NCBI GenBank assembly: GCA_035048495.1
Contig: CM068546.1
Span: 18,792,435-18,856,434, forward strand
Origin: Euptelea pleiosperma
Lineage: Eukaryota > Streptophyta > Magnoliopsida > Ranunculales > Eupteleaceae
Direction: 5' to 3'
DNA length: 64,000 nucleotides
Part shown: piece by piece, positions 46,590-58,075 of the stretch
Layout of the letters: each line of letters opens with the position of its first letter
How positions within the stretch are numbered: position 1 is the first letter of the stretch
The notes under the pieces: generated by a model
Databases searched by the model: none
Seen by the model: only the letters and a program-made list of their open reading frames with translations
What the model was told of the DNA's origin: nothing
Made by a program: the position numbers and the translations under genes

Positions 46590-49500
46590 TCATTGAAATT
46601 GACATACCACAACAACGAACAAATGCGGATACTTCTCACGAACATCCGCCTCTAACTCCCACGAAGCTTCATCCAAGTCATGATGGTTCCACTGGACATT
46701 CACCAAAGGGATAGCCTTGATGCAGATCACCTTATCCTTCCTATCAAGAATCTTTACTGGCTCCTCAACATACGATGCGTCCAACTTTAACTTCAAAGGC
46801 TAGAATCAATAGTATGAGAAGCGTCCCTAATATACTTCTTCAACATAGAGACATGAAACACATTATGCACACCGGCTAGCTGAGGTGGTAAAGCAAGTCG
46901 GTAGGCGACCACCCCAATTCTTTCCAAGATCTGAAAAGGCCCAATGTATCTAGGTGATAATTTCGCCTTCCTCTTCCCGAATCTCATAACTCCCCTCATG
47001 GGTGAGACATTCAAAAGCACATGATCACTCTCGATGAATTCTAAACTCCTCCTACACCTGTCTGTATAGCTCTTCTGACGACTCTAAGCCGTTCGCAAAC
47101 GCTTTTGAACCACAGCTATCTTCTCAGTAGTCTCTCGGACTAACTCTAGCCCAAGCAAGTTACTATCTCCAACCTCTGCCCAACAAATTGGTGATCGACA
47201 AGGCCTGCCATAAAGAGCCTCATATGGTGCTATCTCAATGCTGGCGTGGTAGCTGTTGTTATACGCGAACTCAATAAGTGGTAGTTGATCCTCTCAACCA
47301 CCCTTGAAGTCCAAAATATAAGCCCGCAACATGTCTTCCATCACCTAGTTGACACGCTCGGTCTGCCAATCAGTCTGGGGGTGAAATGCTGTACCGAAAT
47401 CCAAAGATGTTCCCATAACTTTCTGAAAACTCTGCCAAAACTCAGATGTAAAATGAGAGTCCCGATCAGACACGATAGACACATGAACTCCGTGGAGCTT
47501 AACCACAGTCCTGACGTAAATTCTACTCAACTCATCCATGGAATAGATAACACGAACTAGAATAAAATGAGCTAACTTGGTCAGTCGATCAACCACAACC
47601 CAAATGGCGTCATGACCTTGTCTCGACCTCGGCAAACCCACCACAAAATCCATCGTCACATGCTCCCATTTCCACTTTGCAATAGGCAATGACTATAATG
47701 GTCTAGCAGGTCTCTGATGCTCAGCCTTCACCTACTGACAGGTGAGGCATCTAAACACATAATCTGCAACTTCGCGCTTCATACCGTCCCACCAAAAATG
47801 TCATCGTAAATCCTGGTACATCTTTATACCGCTAGGATGAACTGTATATCTAGTACAATGCACTGCATCCAAAATCTCCCTCTTCAGGTCCACCGAATCT
47901 GGGACACACAGTCGACCGCGAAACGTCAACCCACCATCTGTCCCAACAGTCCAATCTAGTCTACTACCATCCGCCGACTCTGCAACTCTCACCTGTAACC
48001 ACTGATCATGGGCATGCGCAATGACAATCCGACTGATCAAGGTCAGCTGAACCGTCAGACAAAAGATAAAGGACTCCGAACATTGTATCCTCGGATACAC
48101 GTCAAAGTTTGCTACTGACTCCAACATCTTTCACTCCTTAACCATAGAATGAGCCACCAACCCTCTTTGTTTTCTACTCAAGGCGTCTGCCACAACATTC
48201 GCCTTCCCCGGATGGTACTCGAGAGTGAAGTCATAATCTTTCAAGAACTGCATCCATCTGCATTTGTCTCATGTTCAATTCTTTATGAGAAAACAAGTAT
48301 TTCAAACTCTTATGATCGGAAAAGAGTTCAAACTTCTCGCCATACAAATAGTGTCACCACACCTTCAGAGCAAACACCACTGCAGCCAACTCAAGGTCAT
48401 GTGTCGGGTAATTCTGTTCATGAACCTTAAGCTATCGCGAGGCATAGGCAACCACCTTCCCATGCTGCATCAGCACACAACCCAATCCTCGATGAGAAGC
48501 ATCACTATAGATGACAAGCCCTCCACTACTAGCCGGAATGGAAAGAACCGGTGCTGACGTCAACTTACCCTTCAACACCCTAAAAGCCTGTTCACAAGCA
48601 CTATCCTAAACAAACTTGACATCCTTCTTAGTCAGTCAAGTCATAGGCATCGTAATTAGAGAAAACTACTCGATAAATCTTCTATAGTACCTAGCTAAAC
48701 CCAAAAAGCTGTGCACCTCGGTGAATGAGGTCGACTGTCCCCAGTTCAACACAGCCTCAACCTTTGATGAGTCAACTGAAACCTCATTCTTCGAGATAAC
48801 ATGTCTGAGAAGTTTCACCTCCTCCTGCCAGAACTCACACTTCTCTAGCTTAGTAAACAACTGATGTTCTTGTAAGGTCAGAAGCGCAACCCGAAGATGT
48901 TTCTAGCGCTCTTTCTTAGACTTTGAATAAATCAAAATGTAATCTACGAACACCACAACAAACTGATCTAAGTATGGCCTAAACACCCGATTCATCAAGT
49001 CCATAAATAAGGTAGGTGCATTAGTCAACCCAAAAGGCATAACCAGAAATTCATAATGCCCTTACCGAGTCTGAAAAGCAGTCTTCGACACATCCTCCTC
49101 CTTCACCCTCAATTGGTGATAATCGGACCTCAAATCTATCTTTGAGAAAATCTGAGCTCCCCACAGTTGGTCGAATAAGTCATCTATCCTAGGCAATGGA
49201 TATTTATTCTTGATAGTGACTTTGTTCAACTGGCAGTAGTCGATACACAAGCGCAAGAATCCATCCTTCTACTTCACAAACAACACAGGTGCACCCCACA
49301 GTGAAGTACTCGGCCTAACAAAACCCTAATCCTGAAGTTCTTGGATCTAGCCCTTAGCTCCTTCAACTCAGCTGGTGCCATCCTGTACGGTGCCTTCGAT
49401 ATCAGAGTCGTGCCTAGCCCAAGATCTATGCAAAAATCCACCTTTCTCCTCGGAGGCAACCCCGGTATATCTCGAAACACATCAGCAAAATCTGAGACAA

Positions 49501-50644
49501 CCGGTATGTGGTTGACCTAAACAATTTTCTTTCCAACCTCTAAACGGGAAAGGAACCCCTCAGTCAAAACATGACTCTGAGTGCTATTGAACTGGAACTG
49601 AGGTTGTCCTGGGATGCGAAAACTAACTGACTTCTCAAAGCAGTCAACCGTAGCATGATACATTGCTAACCAATCCATGCCTGAGATAATGTCAAACTCA
49701 CGCATCTCAAGCACGATCAAGTCAGCCAACAACTCCAACTCTCCTATCCTGACAGGGCAAGCTCGTCATATCCTGTCAAGAGATATAGAACCTCCCAATG
49801 GAGAAACAACCGACAACACTACCTCTAGTAAATCAGGCAGTAAATCTAAAATACGAACAAACGCAGATACAATAAACGAATGTGTAGAACCCCAATAAAA
49901 AAGAACCTTAGCAGGAGAATGATAGACAATAAGGGTATCTTCCACCACATCCGTAATAGTGCAAAAATATCTTCCGAATAGACAAAATCAGACCATGCTC
50001 GAACTTCCTAGCCCTAAGGGCCTCCTCTACAACCATGTATGGTGCAAACCTAGATAACTCTGCAAACTTCGCCTCGTATTGGCTTACAATCAAAGATCCC
50101 TAAATCAACTCTAAGAAGTCAACAGCCTTCTGCTCCTTCACAGTCTTTGGGAAGTACTTCTTAAAGAACCTCGTCTTGAAGTCCTTCCAACACATCTCCT
50201 CAACTTCTATGGATCTATTGACCATCTCCCGCCAATGCTGGGCTTCCCCAGTAAGCATGAAGACTGCCAACTTTTGTTTCTGGCGATCGTTGTCCTCCAT
50301 GACCTCAAGATCTTCCCAATGTCCCGCATCCAACGATCGACTTCCATCGGATCCGAAGTCCCTACAAAGGATGGTGGACTCATGCGCTTGAATTCCTTGA
50401 CCAAGCTGGCCAATGAATTTAGGGTCGGCTGCAGTGCCCGAATCTCTACTCTAGCGTCCATACGCTGAGCAGTCTGCTCTAAAATGCGAGCAGTGTCCCC
50501 TAAGGCTCTATAAACCTTAGTCAACTCGGGATTAGAAATAGGTGCTGAAACACCAAATGCATCAGTAGATCTGGCACCATGTCCTCCTTTCATCGACATG
50601 ACCTTCAGAAGAGAAAGCAACAACCAAAAGGTCAAACCAACCAA
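46590..50644 (-). pseudogene. Chromovirus gag-pol, broken
   Basis: Gag (50644-49908) has GEAQHWREMV and FKTRFFKKYFP. Protease (about 49930-49550) reads LFYWGSTHSFI where the family has D-S-G-A, so the catalytic Asp is lost; ISGMDWL follows. RT (about 49480-48660) has [24 protein letters not shown] and, at about 48960, FVDY in place of FVDD. Its end reads FLGLARYYRRFI. The integrase zinc region is at about 47820-47960. The integrase core (47689-47345) has MDFVVGLPRS, VSDRDSHF and QTERVN, with the acidic triad present. Next come [13 protein letters not shown] and [10 protein letters not shown], then a chromodomain-like end (VQWNHHDLDEASWELE). Several stops and frameshifts. Confidence 0.92.
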
Positions 50645-50656
50645 AGTAACAAAGTC

Positions 50657-51398
50657 AAATCATCTCGAAGCTCAATACAAGGGAGAAAACTATATTTTTC
50701 AAGGATAAAACGTTGGAATGGTTGCAAAACCCTAACACATGTTTCTAATCTCATCAAGATAGCAAGATATCATCATGAATACAATATACCATGAAGATAC
50801 ATTGAATTGATCTAATGCACAACATATCGCATAAGAGAAGCATATTACAATCAATCCATAATATGTCACAAGAGAGAAATCAAGAGATCATATTAAAAAT
50901 AAATAAATCCTAAGCATAGTTTCTAATCACAAAAATAAATATTTAATAATAAAAACAAACAAACAACAAACAAACAAAAGGTAGCTAATGGTGGTTCACT
51001 TGCCTGTGTTTGTTAATCTGAGTAATGGTAGAGATTCGTCCACAACTAGAGGGTTTTCCCAAACCCTTGGCTTCAAAGAGTGAATGGGAGAAGAGGAGAT
51101 AATATAATTTAAGTTTAGGATTTATGAAAAGTGATTATCGTCACTTTCACTTAGGCTTATAAAGGAATGGGTAAAAACTCTAATTTAGGTCTGCTAATAG
51201 GTTAACAATAGGTTGAAGTCTCATGGGTATCCACTGGGCTCCAAATTAAACAATAAAAGGCCTAAAAGATCAATAAAATAGCTCCGGTAGCCCACATAAC
51301 AAACATGGCTCTAAACCAACAATAAATATGCATTAATATTAAATATAAATAATTAAATATTAACTAGTAATTAATACAAATAAAAGCAAGGTATTTCA
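50657..51398 (-). repeat. Truncated 5' LTR of the chromovirus
   Basis: About 740 bp matching 45834-46563, starting near CGAAGCTCAATACAAGG and ending GTATTTCA on the plus strand. The part equivalent to 44417-45833 (R/U5), the primer site and most of the leader are deleted. Confidence 0.85.
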
Positions 51399-54066
51399 TC
51401 ACCGATGGTCCAAGATCAGCCTACAAGCCCGTGTGCCACACGTACCAATGGCTTGCTTGCTGCCCCGCTGAACCTTCCTTGGAAAACCAGTAGATATGCA
51501 AGTCACGGCCAGATCTGTACCTCCAAAACTTCTCCTCTTACAGCCAGCAAGTCGCCAAGTCAAGGAGCGCATTCCTTCTCCCTTCATGCAATCATGTTGT
51601 TGCCCAACGGACCACCAACACTTTTCACTACACCATCACAGCCATGTAAGCCCGTCTCCTAGCCATGTGCCACCTTATTCATGGTCACTACTCTAAGCAG
51701 CCGCAACCGTTTCAACTTGGCCAGATCACACCATCATCACTGGCTGATTCCCCTCCATTCGTTCACTTGCCGATCCGATCAAGGTAAGTGCACAACGGTG
51801 AGTTTCTATCTCTAGAATCTACTTTCTCTCTCTTCTCCTAGTTTCTCTCTCTAGATCCCTCTCATCTCTTCTTTTTCCCTCTCTAGCTTCCACTTTCTCT
51901 CCTAGAAACATGTTCTCTCTCTAGGATTCATGTTTTCTCTCTTTAAGTTTCTCAGGCCGATCGCCTTTTCACTTGGCCGACTCCTTTTGGTAAGTGCAAA
52001 AGGTGAGTTTCTTAGGGCACATCATTATTTCATCATGGCCCAATTCACATCTACCTTGTCGGCCGGTAAGCTCTGATGTGAATTTCTTTTTTCTCTCTCT
52101 CTACTTTCTCTCTCCTACTCTCACGATTAAGCGGCATTCCATGAAATTTAGACGATCCACTTCTTGATCTGTGGCGCCTTAGCTCCAAAGATCATGGAAT
52201 GCTTCTCTGTCAAAACCCTTCTCTTGATTAAAAGCATTCATCGAAATCATGGACGATCGTCTTCTTGATCGGTAGTGCCCTTAGCTCCGAGATCTCAATG
52301 AATGTTTCTTTCCGTTACCCCTTCTTCTCTCAACCCTTTACATGCTGTCTTACTTGCTTTTATAATAGATTTATCTGCTTTCTTTAGTTTTGCAAATTTC
52401 AGTTCATGTAAGCAACACTTTGATTTCAGTTAGTTTAGTGTTCTCTAGATCTCATTTCAAATATGTCTTAAATCGACTCGCCCTTCTCATCTCTCCCACC
52501 ATTCTTTTTTTTCTATGTATATTATTTGTCAATTTTAATTTCTTATTGCATTAATCCCGAGTGCGGATCGACATCCGACACATACAGTCTATATAAGTTT
52601 ACATTTTGTAGATAATCAAATGTTACAAATATTGTTGAATTAGGGCTTTCGTACACAACGACACGGAAAAACCCTAGTTTCAAGTACAAGCAGATCAGTG
52701 CTTGTCCATTAACAGTTAGACCCAAAGGTTTCACATTTCAAGGAAATGATTCGTTCTCTACTCACTAATCAAGCTGATTTTTGGTTTGTAGGTCTAGGTA
52801 GGGATTGGCCAAACATCCATAAGGTCTGAGTCCTCTAAGAGTGTGCCACGTGGCTCATATTGTGTCCTGTAACGGGAGCCGGTCAGAAAATACTGGTCAC
52901 TAGAGCCCGACCCTATAATTTATGGGAAAAGCAACATTTTGAAAGTCGGACCAGACTAGCCCAGCCGATTGAACCAACAAAACAGTCAGTAAACACAATT
53001 CGGGTCGGGTTTTCAAATTTCAATTTTTTTCTTTTCTTTTTTTTCTTTCTAAAATCCTAGATGGCCCATCAATTTGACCAACTGGTTGAACCGGTGATCC
53101 GGTATACCTGTGGACACTGAGGAAAAGTTCCCTCTACTTACTGAGAAAGGAAAATTTTTAATGCAGAAGTGCCTCAAATTGCCATGTGTAATAATCTTTC
53201 GGGCCCATATGAATGCATGGTCCACATTTTGATGGACCTTCACAACAAAAATCAGCATCATTGATGATTTGCAGCTGCTCAATTTGAGCATTTTTTCATC
53301 GTGGGCTTCATGAACAAACATATGGGTTGGTTCCAAGCCCATGCTGAAAAAGTACTCAAATTCAATGGATAAAAATACCAGTCATGTTGATTTTTGGTGT
53401 ATCATCAGTTTTTCCTCTGTTACATGCGTGGCAATGCATCAGGCTCCTTTCCCATGTGCATTGCGTGTGAGTGATTGTATGGGCATCTACGAAAGAACTG
53501 GCAAAATGAGAGAGTTTCAACCCAAAGGTAGTTTTGGAAGATTAGTTTGGAGGGGCAAACCTATTAATTGATAGTCCTAGTTATTAGGGACTACTTTGGA
53601 AATATGGGGGACTTTGTATGGCAAGAAGTTAAGTGTTTAAAAAGAGTTGATTTAAAAGTTAATTTGGAAAGGCGAATCTATATGTTATGGTAACTCGAGG
53701 GGTTTATTGAAAATGTAATTAATGGCATGAGAATGTGATGCAGCACTGACAACTCCTTAAACAAAGTAAAAGGAAACCAAGAACAACTTGGTCGGTTTAG
53801 GAATTAGTTTTCATTAAGATTTTGTCTTTGTTGTCCTAGTAGAATTAGGAATTTGAATTGCAGTAGGATTTACAGTTTTAGTTGCAAATGGATTAGAAAT
53901 TTAAATCACCTAATATAGTTATAGGGCTGTACACAAAACATGATTTGAAATCTAAAGAAAAATTTTCATTTTTGTTATTGATAGTGTTGACTCTACCCGT
54001 TCTTAGTGGTGTTGATTCCATCATGTCCGACAATCAAAGAACAACTCCCCCTCTCTCCATCAAATT

Positions 54067-54079
54067 TGGTATCAGAGCC
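54067..54079 (+). promoter_or_regulatory. Primer-binding-like site, unit 2
   Basis: TGGTATCAGAGCC, complementary to initiator tRNA-Met 3' ends. It lies four bases after a CTCCATCA that could be an LTR end. This suggests 52763-54062 contains the LTR/leader of the old gag-bearing element (inference). Confidence 0.7.
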
Positions 54080-55403
54080 GAATTCCTAACATCTCTCTTG
54101 TGTCATCCAATTCAACCCATCATCATCGTGAGCCACCATCGCCTCCGTGAATTGTAGTCGCTACCACGAAACCTTTATGACACAATCATCATACTCAATC
54201 ACAACAACATCGCCAGAGTTCCTAGGCTCCGCCACCACCGCATGTCCTCATTGTCAACGAACTTCACTCGTCATCGTATGGTTATCCTGTGAACCCCTCT
54301 TCCCCTCTAACCATGCCTTCCATCTTTGATTTTTGAGTTGGGTTTCTCAAACCCTAACTCTTTGTGTTACTAGAGGTTGAGGACAACCTTTCCCCTTCTC
54401 TTCAATCGGCCCCCAACTTTTTATATGCGTGGGCTTACTTAAGCCCCAAGCTAAATTGTTACCCACACCCTTAAGTTAGGCCCAAACCCTATACTTAAGT
54501 CCATAACCTAAGAATTATCCCATTAACCAAGCAAAAGTACATCTGACTTGAATCTTGGCTCGGCCCATGATCCGTGGGTTGACCCGAACTGCTATCTAGT
54601 CCGTGACCCAGTCAAATGGTCTACGATTCGGCCCGACTCGTATACCTAACCCAATTTCCTTTATCCCTACAACCAAACACCCTTACTATAATATGTCCTA
54701 TTCCCATTCTACCCTTCCCCACATCCAAACATGTACTATTCCTATTTTGTCATATATCCAGAACTAAACACCCATTTACCCTAAACTAGTCTAGCCTCAC
54801 CCCGATCCGAGACAATCCTAGCCAACCTTTCCTATTTAGCAAAAATTAGAAAAAGGGAAAAAAAGATAAGAAATAACAAATACCCGTAGTGGAGGTTCTA
54901 ATGGCATGCGTACACCCCAAGATCAATTGCTTGATTTAAGTGGATGCCTTAACACATAAAATAGAACAAATGCAAGCATTCATGGCAGATCTATAGCATG
55001 AAGGAGTAGAAGCTCGTCAATAAAGAGCTCGTGATGTAGTCAACAATGATAAGGTTGCCAAAGATCATGAACATGGAAGAGAAATCAATCTTGAGGAAGT
55101 AATTAACAGATGGAGTCGGTCAAGTTCATCAGCATCGACATCCTCCGTTTCGAGACTTTCAAAATCCCTTTGCAAGCACACCGTCATTTTTTGAGGTTCA
55201 CGATTAAGGACGAGGTGAAGGCAAATAGAATTGTCCTGGTAGGAACAATGTTGATACGCGGGATGGAGGAGACCCAAGGGTTTGTATTGACATAACCGAT
55301 TTTTACGAAAAGCTCAACCCCGATGCATTCCACGACTAGTTGATGAGTATGGGCGACTATTTCGATTGGTACCACATGTCCGAAGAGCATCGAGTGTGGT
55401 TAG

Positions 55404-58075
55404 TGAAAGTAGGGTTCTTCCGTGTCGTCGAATCAGAAACCTCGGTTTCAACACATTTTTTGATTTGATCCTTCTATTTCACTATTTATTTTTGCAAAAT
55501 ATTCAAGCTTACAGTGGACAGTGTCGGATGTCGATCCGCACTCGGGATTAGTAGGATTAGTGCAATTAGGAACTCAAAATCACAGAATTTCTAAAGAATC
55601 ATGGTGAGGAGAGAATGGTGATTAATGGTGGATTTAATTATCTTTTTAGAGAGAAAAATGAATATTAAATAACTAAGAAACAAAAATAAATACTAAAAGA
55701 CAAAAACTTGCATGGACATAATCTATTTTATTAATTAGAATATTTTCAAAGAAATTACAATGCTTGGAGAAATGAACTAGTACAAGGCATTTAGAATCAC
55801 TATAAAGTATTGAAATATTCTAGAGAGAGAATAACAAAGAAATAAAGAAATAGTACTAAACCTAGAGAGAGAAAGATGACAAACTAAAGAGATTTAGAGA
55901 GATAAAGGATAAAAAGAGAGAGAAAGTGAAGAGAAGACTAGAGAAATGAAAGAGGAGAGAGACAAGAACTTACCGGATATTTTTGCATCGGCCAAGGGAT
56001 GTGAAGATGAAGTTGCAAGTGCGCCAGCGTTTGGAGGAAGTCATGGAAACAAGAGAAGCTCACCGGAGATGTACTGGAGGTGGTGAAAGCATGTTTGCAG
56101 GCCGGCAACTTGGAGTTGCAGGTTTCTGGTTTTGGTGAGACTGATTGATACATCAGCTTGGAGAAACAGCATGTGGAGGTTGAGACTTTGAGAAAGGCAA
56201 CATGGGCATCTTGACCGTTAGAAGAAGGGACTCCCAAAAGAGAACCGTGAGGAGCACTATGGATGGGAAGGCATGCTGTAGGAGGAGGAGATGATCATGG
56301 AGATCGTGCTCGCTGGTACGATAGCAAAACAGAGTTGCAGGATCGCATGAGTGTGCAAATGTTGGGCGTGAGGATTTTCTCCCCCCTTTTTTTCTCTTTT
56401 TTGTTGCTTTTTTGGTTTTTCAAAAGTGAGAGGGAGGCGGTGGAGAGAGAGGAGAATAAAAAACGGTGGAAGAAATGGATCTTGATGGAGATCACCGGAG
56501 TTGCAGGCCTGTAACTCCGGTTTGAATGGGTTATTGGCTGCGTTAGATGGTGGGAGAGTTCACCACGTCTGCAAGAAGAGGCGTTGTATGGGAGGGGAGT
56601 TTGCTTGCACAGCTAGGGCAGTGAAGGTTTGTTGCATGTTGCAACAGCCTTTGGCCGATGGGTGGAGTTGATAACCAGGTCGACCGGAGTTGCAGTCCGG
56701 CTACACGGTGGCTGAGACCGTGGAGATCCGTTGAACAGCAAGGGAATGACCGTGGGATGATGGTAGTGGAGCGATGAGAAGAGGCAGCGTGGCGTGAAGG
56801 ACGGCTTGGGATAGAAAACGTGGGAGAGACGGGGGTTGGAACGTGGAGATGGCAGATCGCCGGAGTGTTGCAACTCCGGCGAAATAAAAAAAGAGAAGAT
56901 GAAGAAGATGAAAGAGAAGATGAAGAAGAAGAGGAGAATGGGACGAAGGGCGAAGGGCGAAGGGGAAGAAGGAGCTGGTTTTGGGGGAAGGATTCGAAGA
57001 GAAGGGAGGGGGATTAGGGTTCAAACGAACCCTTCTCCTTCCCCTTTTAAAGCTCCCTATTTCCATTATTTTTCAAAAAATAATAATAATAATAATAATA
57101 ATAATTTTTTTTTTAAGTAAAACCCTACTTTTCTTTGGGGAATTTCCCCATTTAGTGGACCCCCCATTTTTTAAAATTTAATTGAAATTATTTTGAAATT
57201 TACGGGGTCCACTAAATGGTCGGACAGCGGGTCGATGATGATGGGCCCGGCTACTGGCCCGCATGGATTGATGATGTCCATCGTCTCACAAGATGATGTG
57301 ACAGACAATCTGATGGCGATCGGATGGATGGTGACTTGATTGGGACCCAGATTGGTAGATCGACGGATCTAGAGAGATCCAACGGTCCGATTGAAGATCC
57401 AACGGTCCAATGGAAGATCCAACGGTCCGATAGCTTAGGGAGATGGGCCAGAGCTAACGGGCAGGAGTTCTGGGGTTAGGTCAGTAGATCCGATGACCAA
57501 GAGATGAAGAGCGAGAGAATAAAGAGAGATGAGAGATAAAATATTAGAAAATGGAGATAAAAGTATTGGTAGAGGGTCTGGAACCTTGGTCTTCACTGTG
57601 ACCATCCTCACACTTCTCCAGTAGAGTAGACTATCATTCCTTGCTGGTTCAAGTGGCTTTAAACGCTTTGGTCCGTCTATTGGTCCTTGGCTCTCCTGCT
57701 CTCTTCGTTCTTTGGGCCGGCTCTTTGGTCCTCTTATTCAACCCATATCTTCTAGTCATAGCATGTGGGCTCTTTAAGCTTTGATAATGGGCTTTCCTGA
57801 TCGATGTGGGCTCGCAAGTCTCGAGAATTGTCCCATCGGGGTTTCCTGTGACAGAAGAAGCGCGTAATGAGACTTTATCAGAACGACTCAATGTCTAGAC
57901 TTCCGAAAATATGTTTAATGCATGTAAATATACCATTTCGTCCAGAAAAGTTTGTTATACGCAACAAAAGAGACTCTTACATAGAAAAGTGGATAAATAG
58001 AGCATTTTAACGTAGGAGAGTGTGAAAACGCTTAGAAGATAACAGTGAAAAATACGCACTTTTAAGCGAATATCA
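55404..58075. mobile_element. TG...CA family copy C
   Basis: 2672 bp, starting TGAAAGTAGGGTTCTTCCG and ending TTTTAAGCGAATATCA. Flanked by a perfect GTTAG duplication (55399-55403 and 58076-58080); the empty site is intact in unit 1 (38866-38870). Near the left end is GTCGATCCGCACTCGGG (about 55531). GA-rich DNA lies at 55820-55960. A B-box-like GGTTCCAGACC is on the minus strand at 57575-57585. Same orientation as copy D, opposite to A and B. No recognisable protein. Confidence 0.88.
57081..57105. repeat. (TAA)n microsatellite
   Basis: About eight TAA units followed by a T run, within copy C. Confidence 0.9.

Larger units (their letters stand above)
44417..51398 (-). mobile_element. Ty3/Gypsy chromovirus (Tekay/Del-like), damaged
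   Basis: 6982-bp insertion into copy B, bounded by a perfect TCACC duplication (44412-44416 and 51399-51403) and TG...CA ends. Minus-strand order: truncated 5' LTR, gag, protease, RT, RNase H, integrase, chromodomain, purine tract, full 3' LTR. RT before integrase defines Gypsy; the terminal chromodomain-like segment places it in the chromoviruses. The LTRs visibly differ in their shared part (roughly 5 percent by eye), so it is older than the Copia at 10276. The 5' LTR lost about 1.4 kb along with the primer site. Confidence 0.92.
39250..52682. mobile_element. TG...CA family copy B, host to two later insertions
   Basis: Starts TGATATTCGCTTAAAAG and ends CCCTAGTTTCA. Flanks are AGTAT (39245-39249) and AGTAC (52683-52687). 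The empty site AGTAC is intact in unit 2 at 58453-58457. The span is 13.4 kb, but about 3.56 kb after removing copy D (41189-44068) and the chromodomain Gypsy element (44417-51398). Its sequence lies at 39250-41188, 44074-44416 and 51404-52682. It holds a B-box-like GGTTCAAGACC at 39750-39760, CT-rich tracts at 51820-52130, and GAGTGCGGATCGACATCC at 52558. Same orientation as copy A. Confidence 0.85.
32097..52762 (+). repeat. Tandem duplication, unit 1 (about 3.2 kb net, with nested insertions)
   Basis: Three host segments (32097-34324, 38352-39249, 52688-52762) match, in order and orientation, the second unit 52763-58520 once insertions are removed. The left edge falls in the right arm of the MITE at 31857 (CTAATCAAGCTGATTTTTGG). 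The junction with unit 2 is at about 52762, where a CTACTCA end meets CTAATCAAG. Unit 1 uniquely contains the Harbinger-like MITE at 33137 and TG...CA insertions at 34325 and 39250. It lacks about 220 bp present in unit 2 at 53840-54066. Confidence 0.85.

Noticed and set aside
39250..52682. A single 13.4-kb LTR retrotransposon with LTRs at both ends
   Set aside because: The two outer pieces are not repeats of each other. They are the two parts of one 3.56-kb element, and the polymerase region inside belongs to an insertion with its own TCACC duplication.
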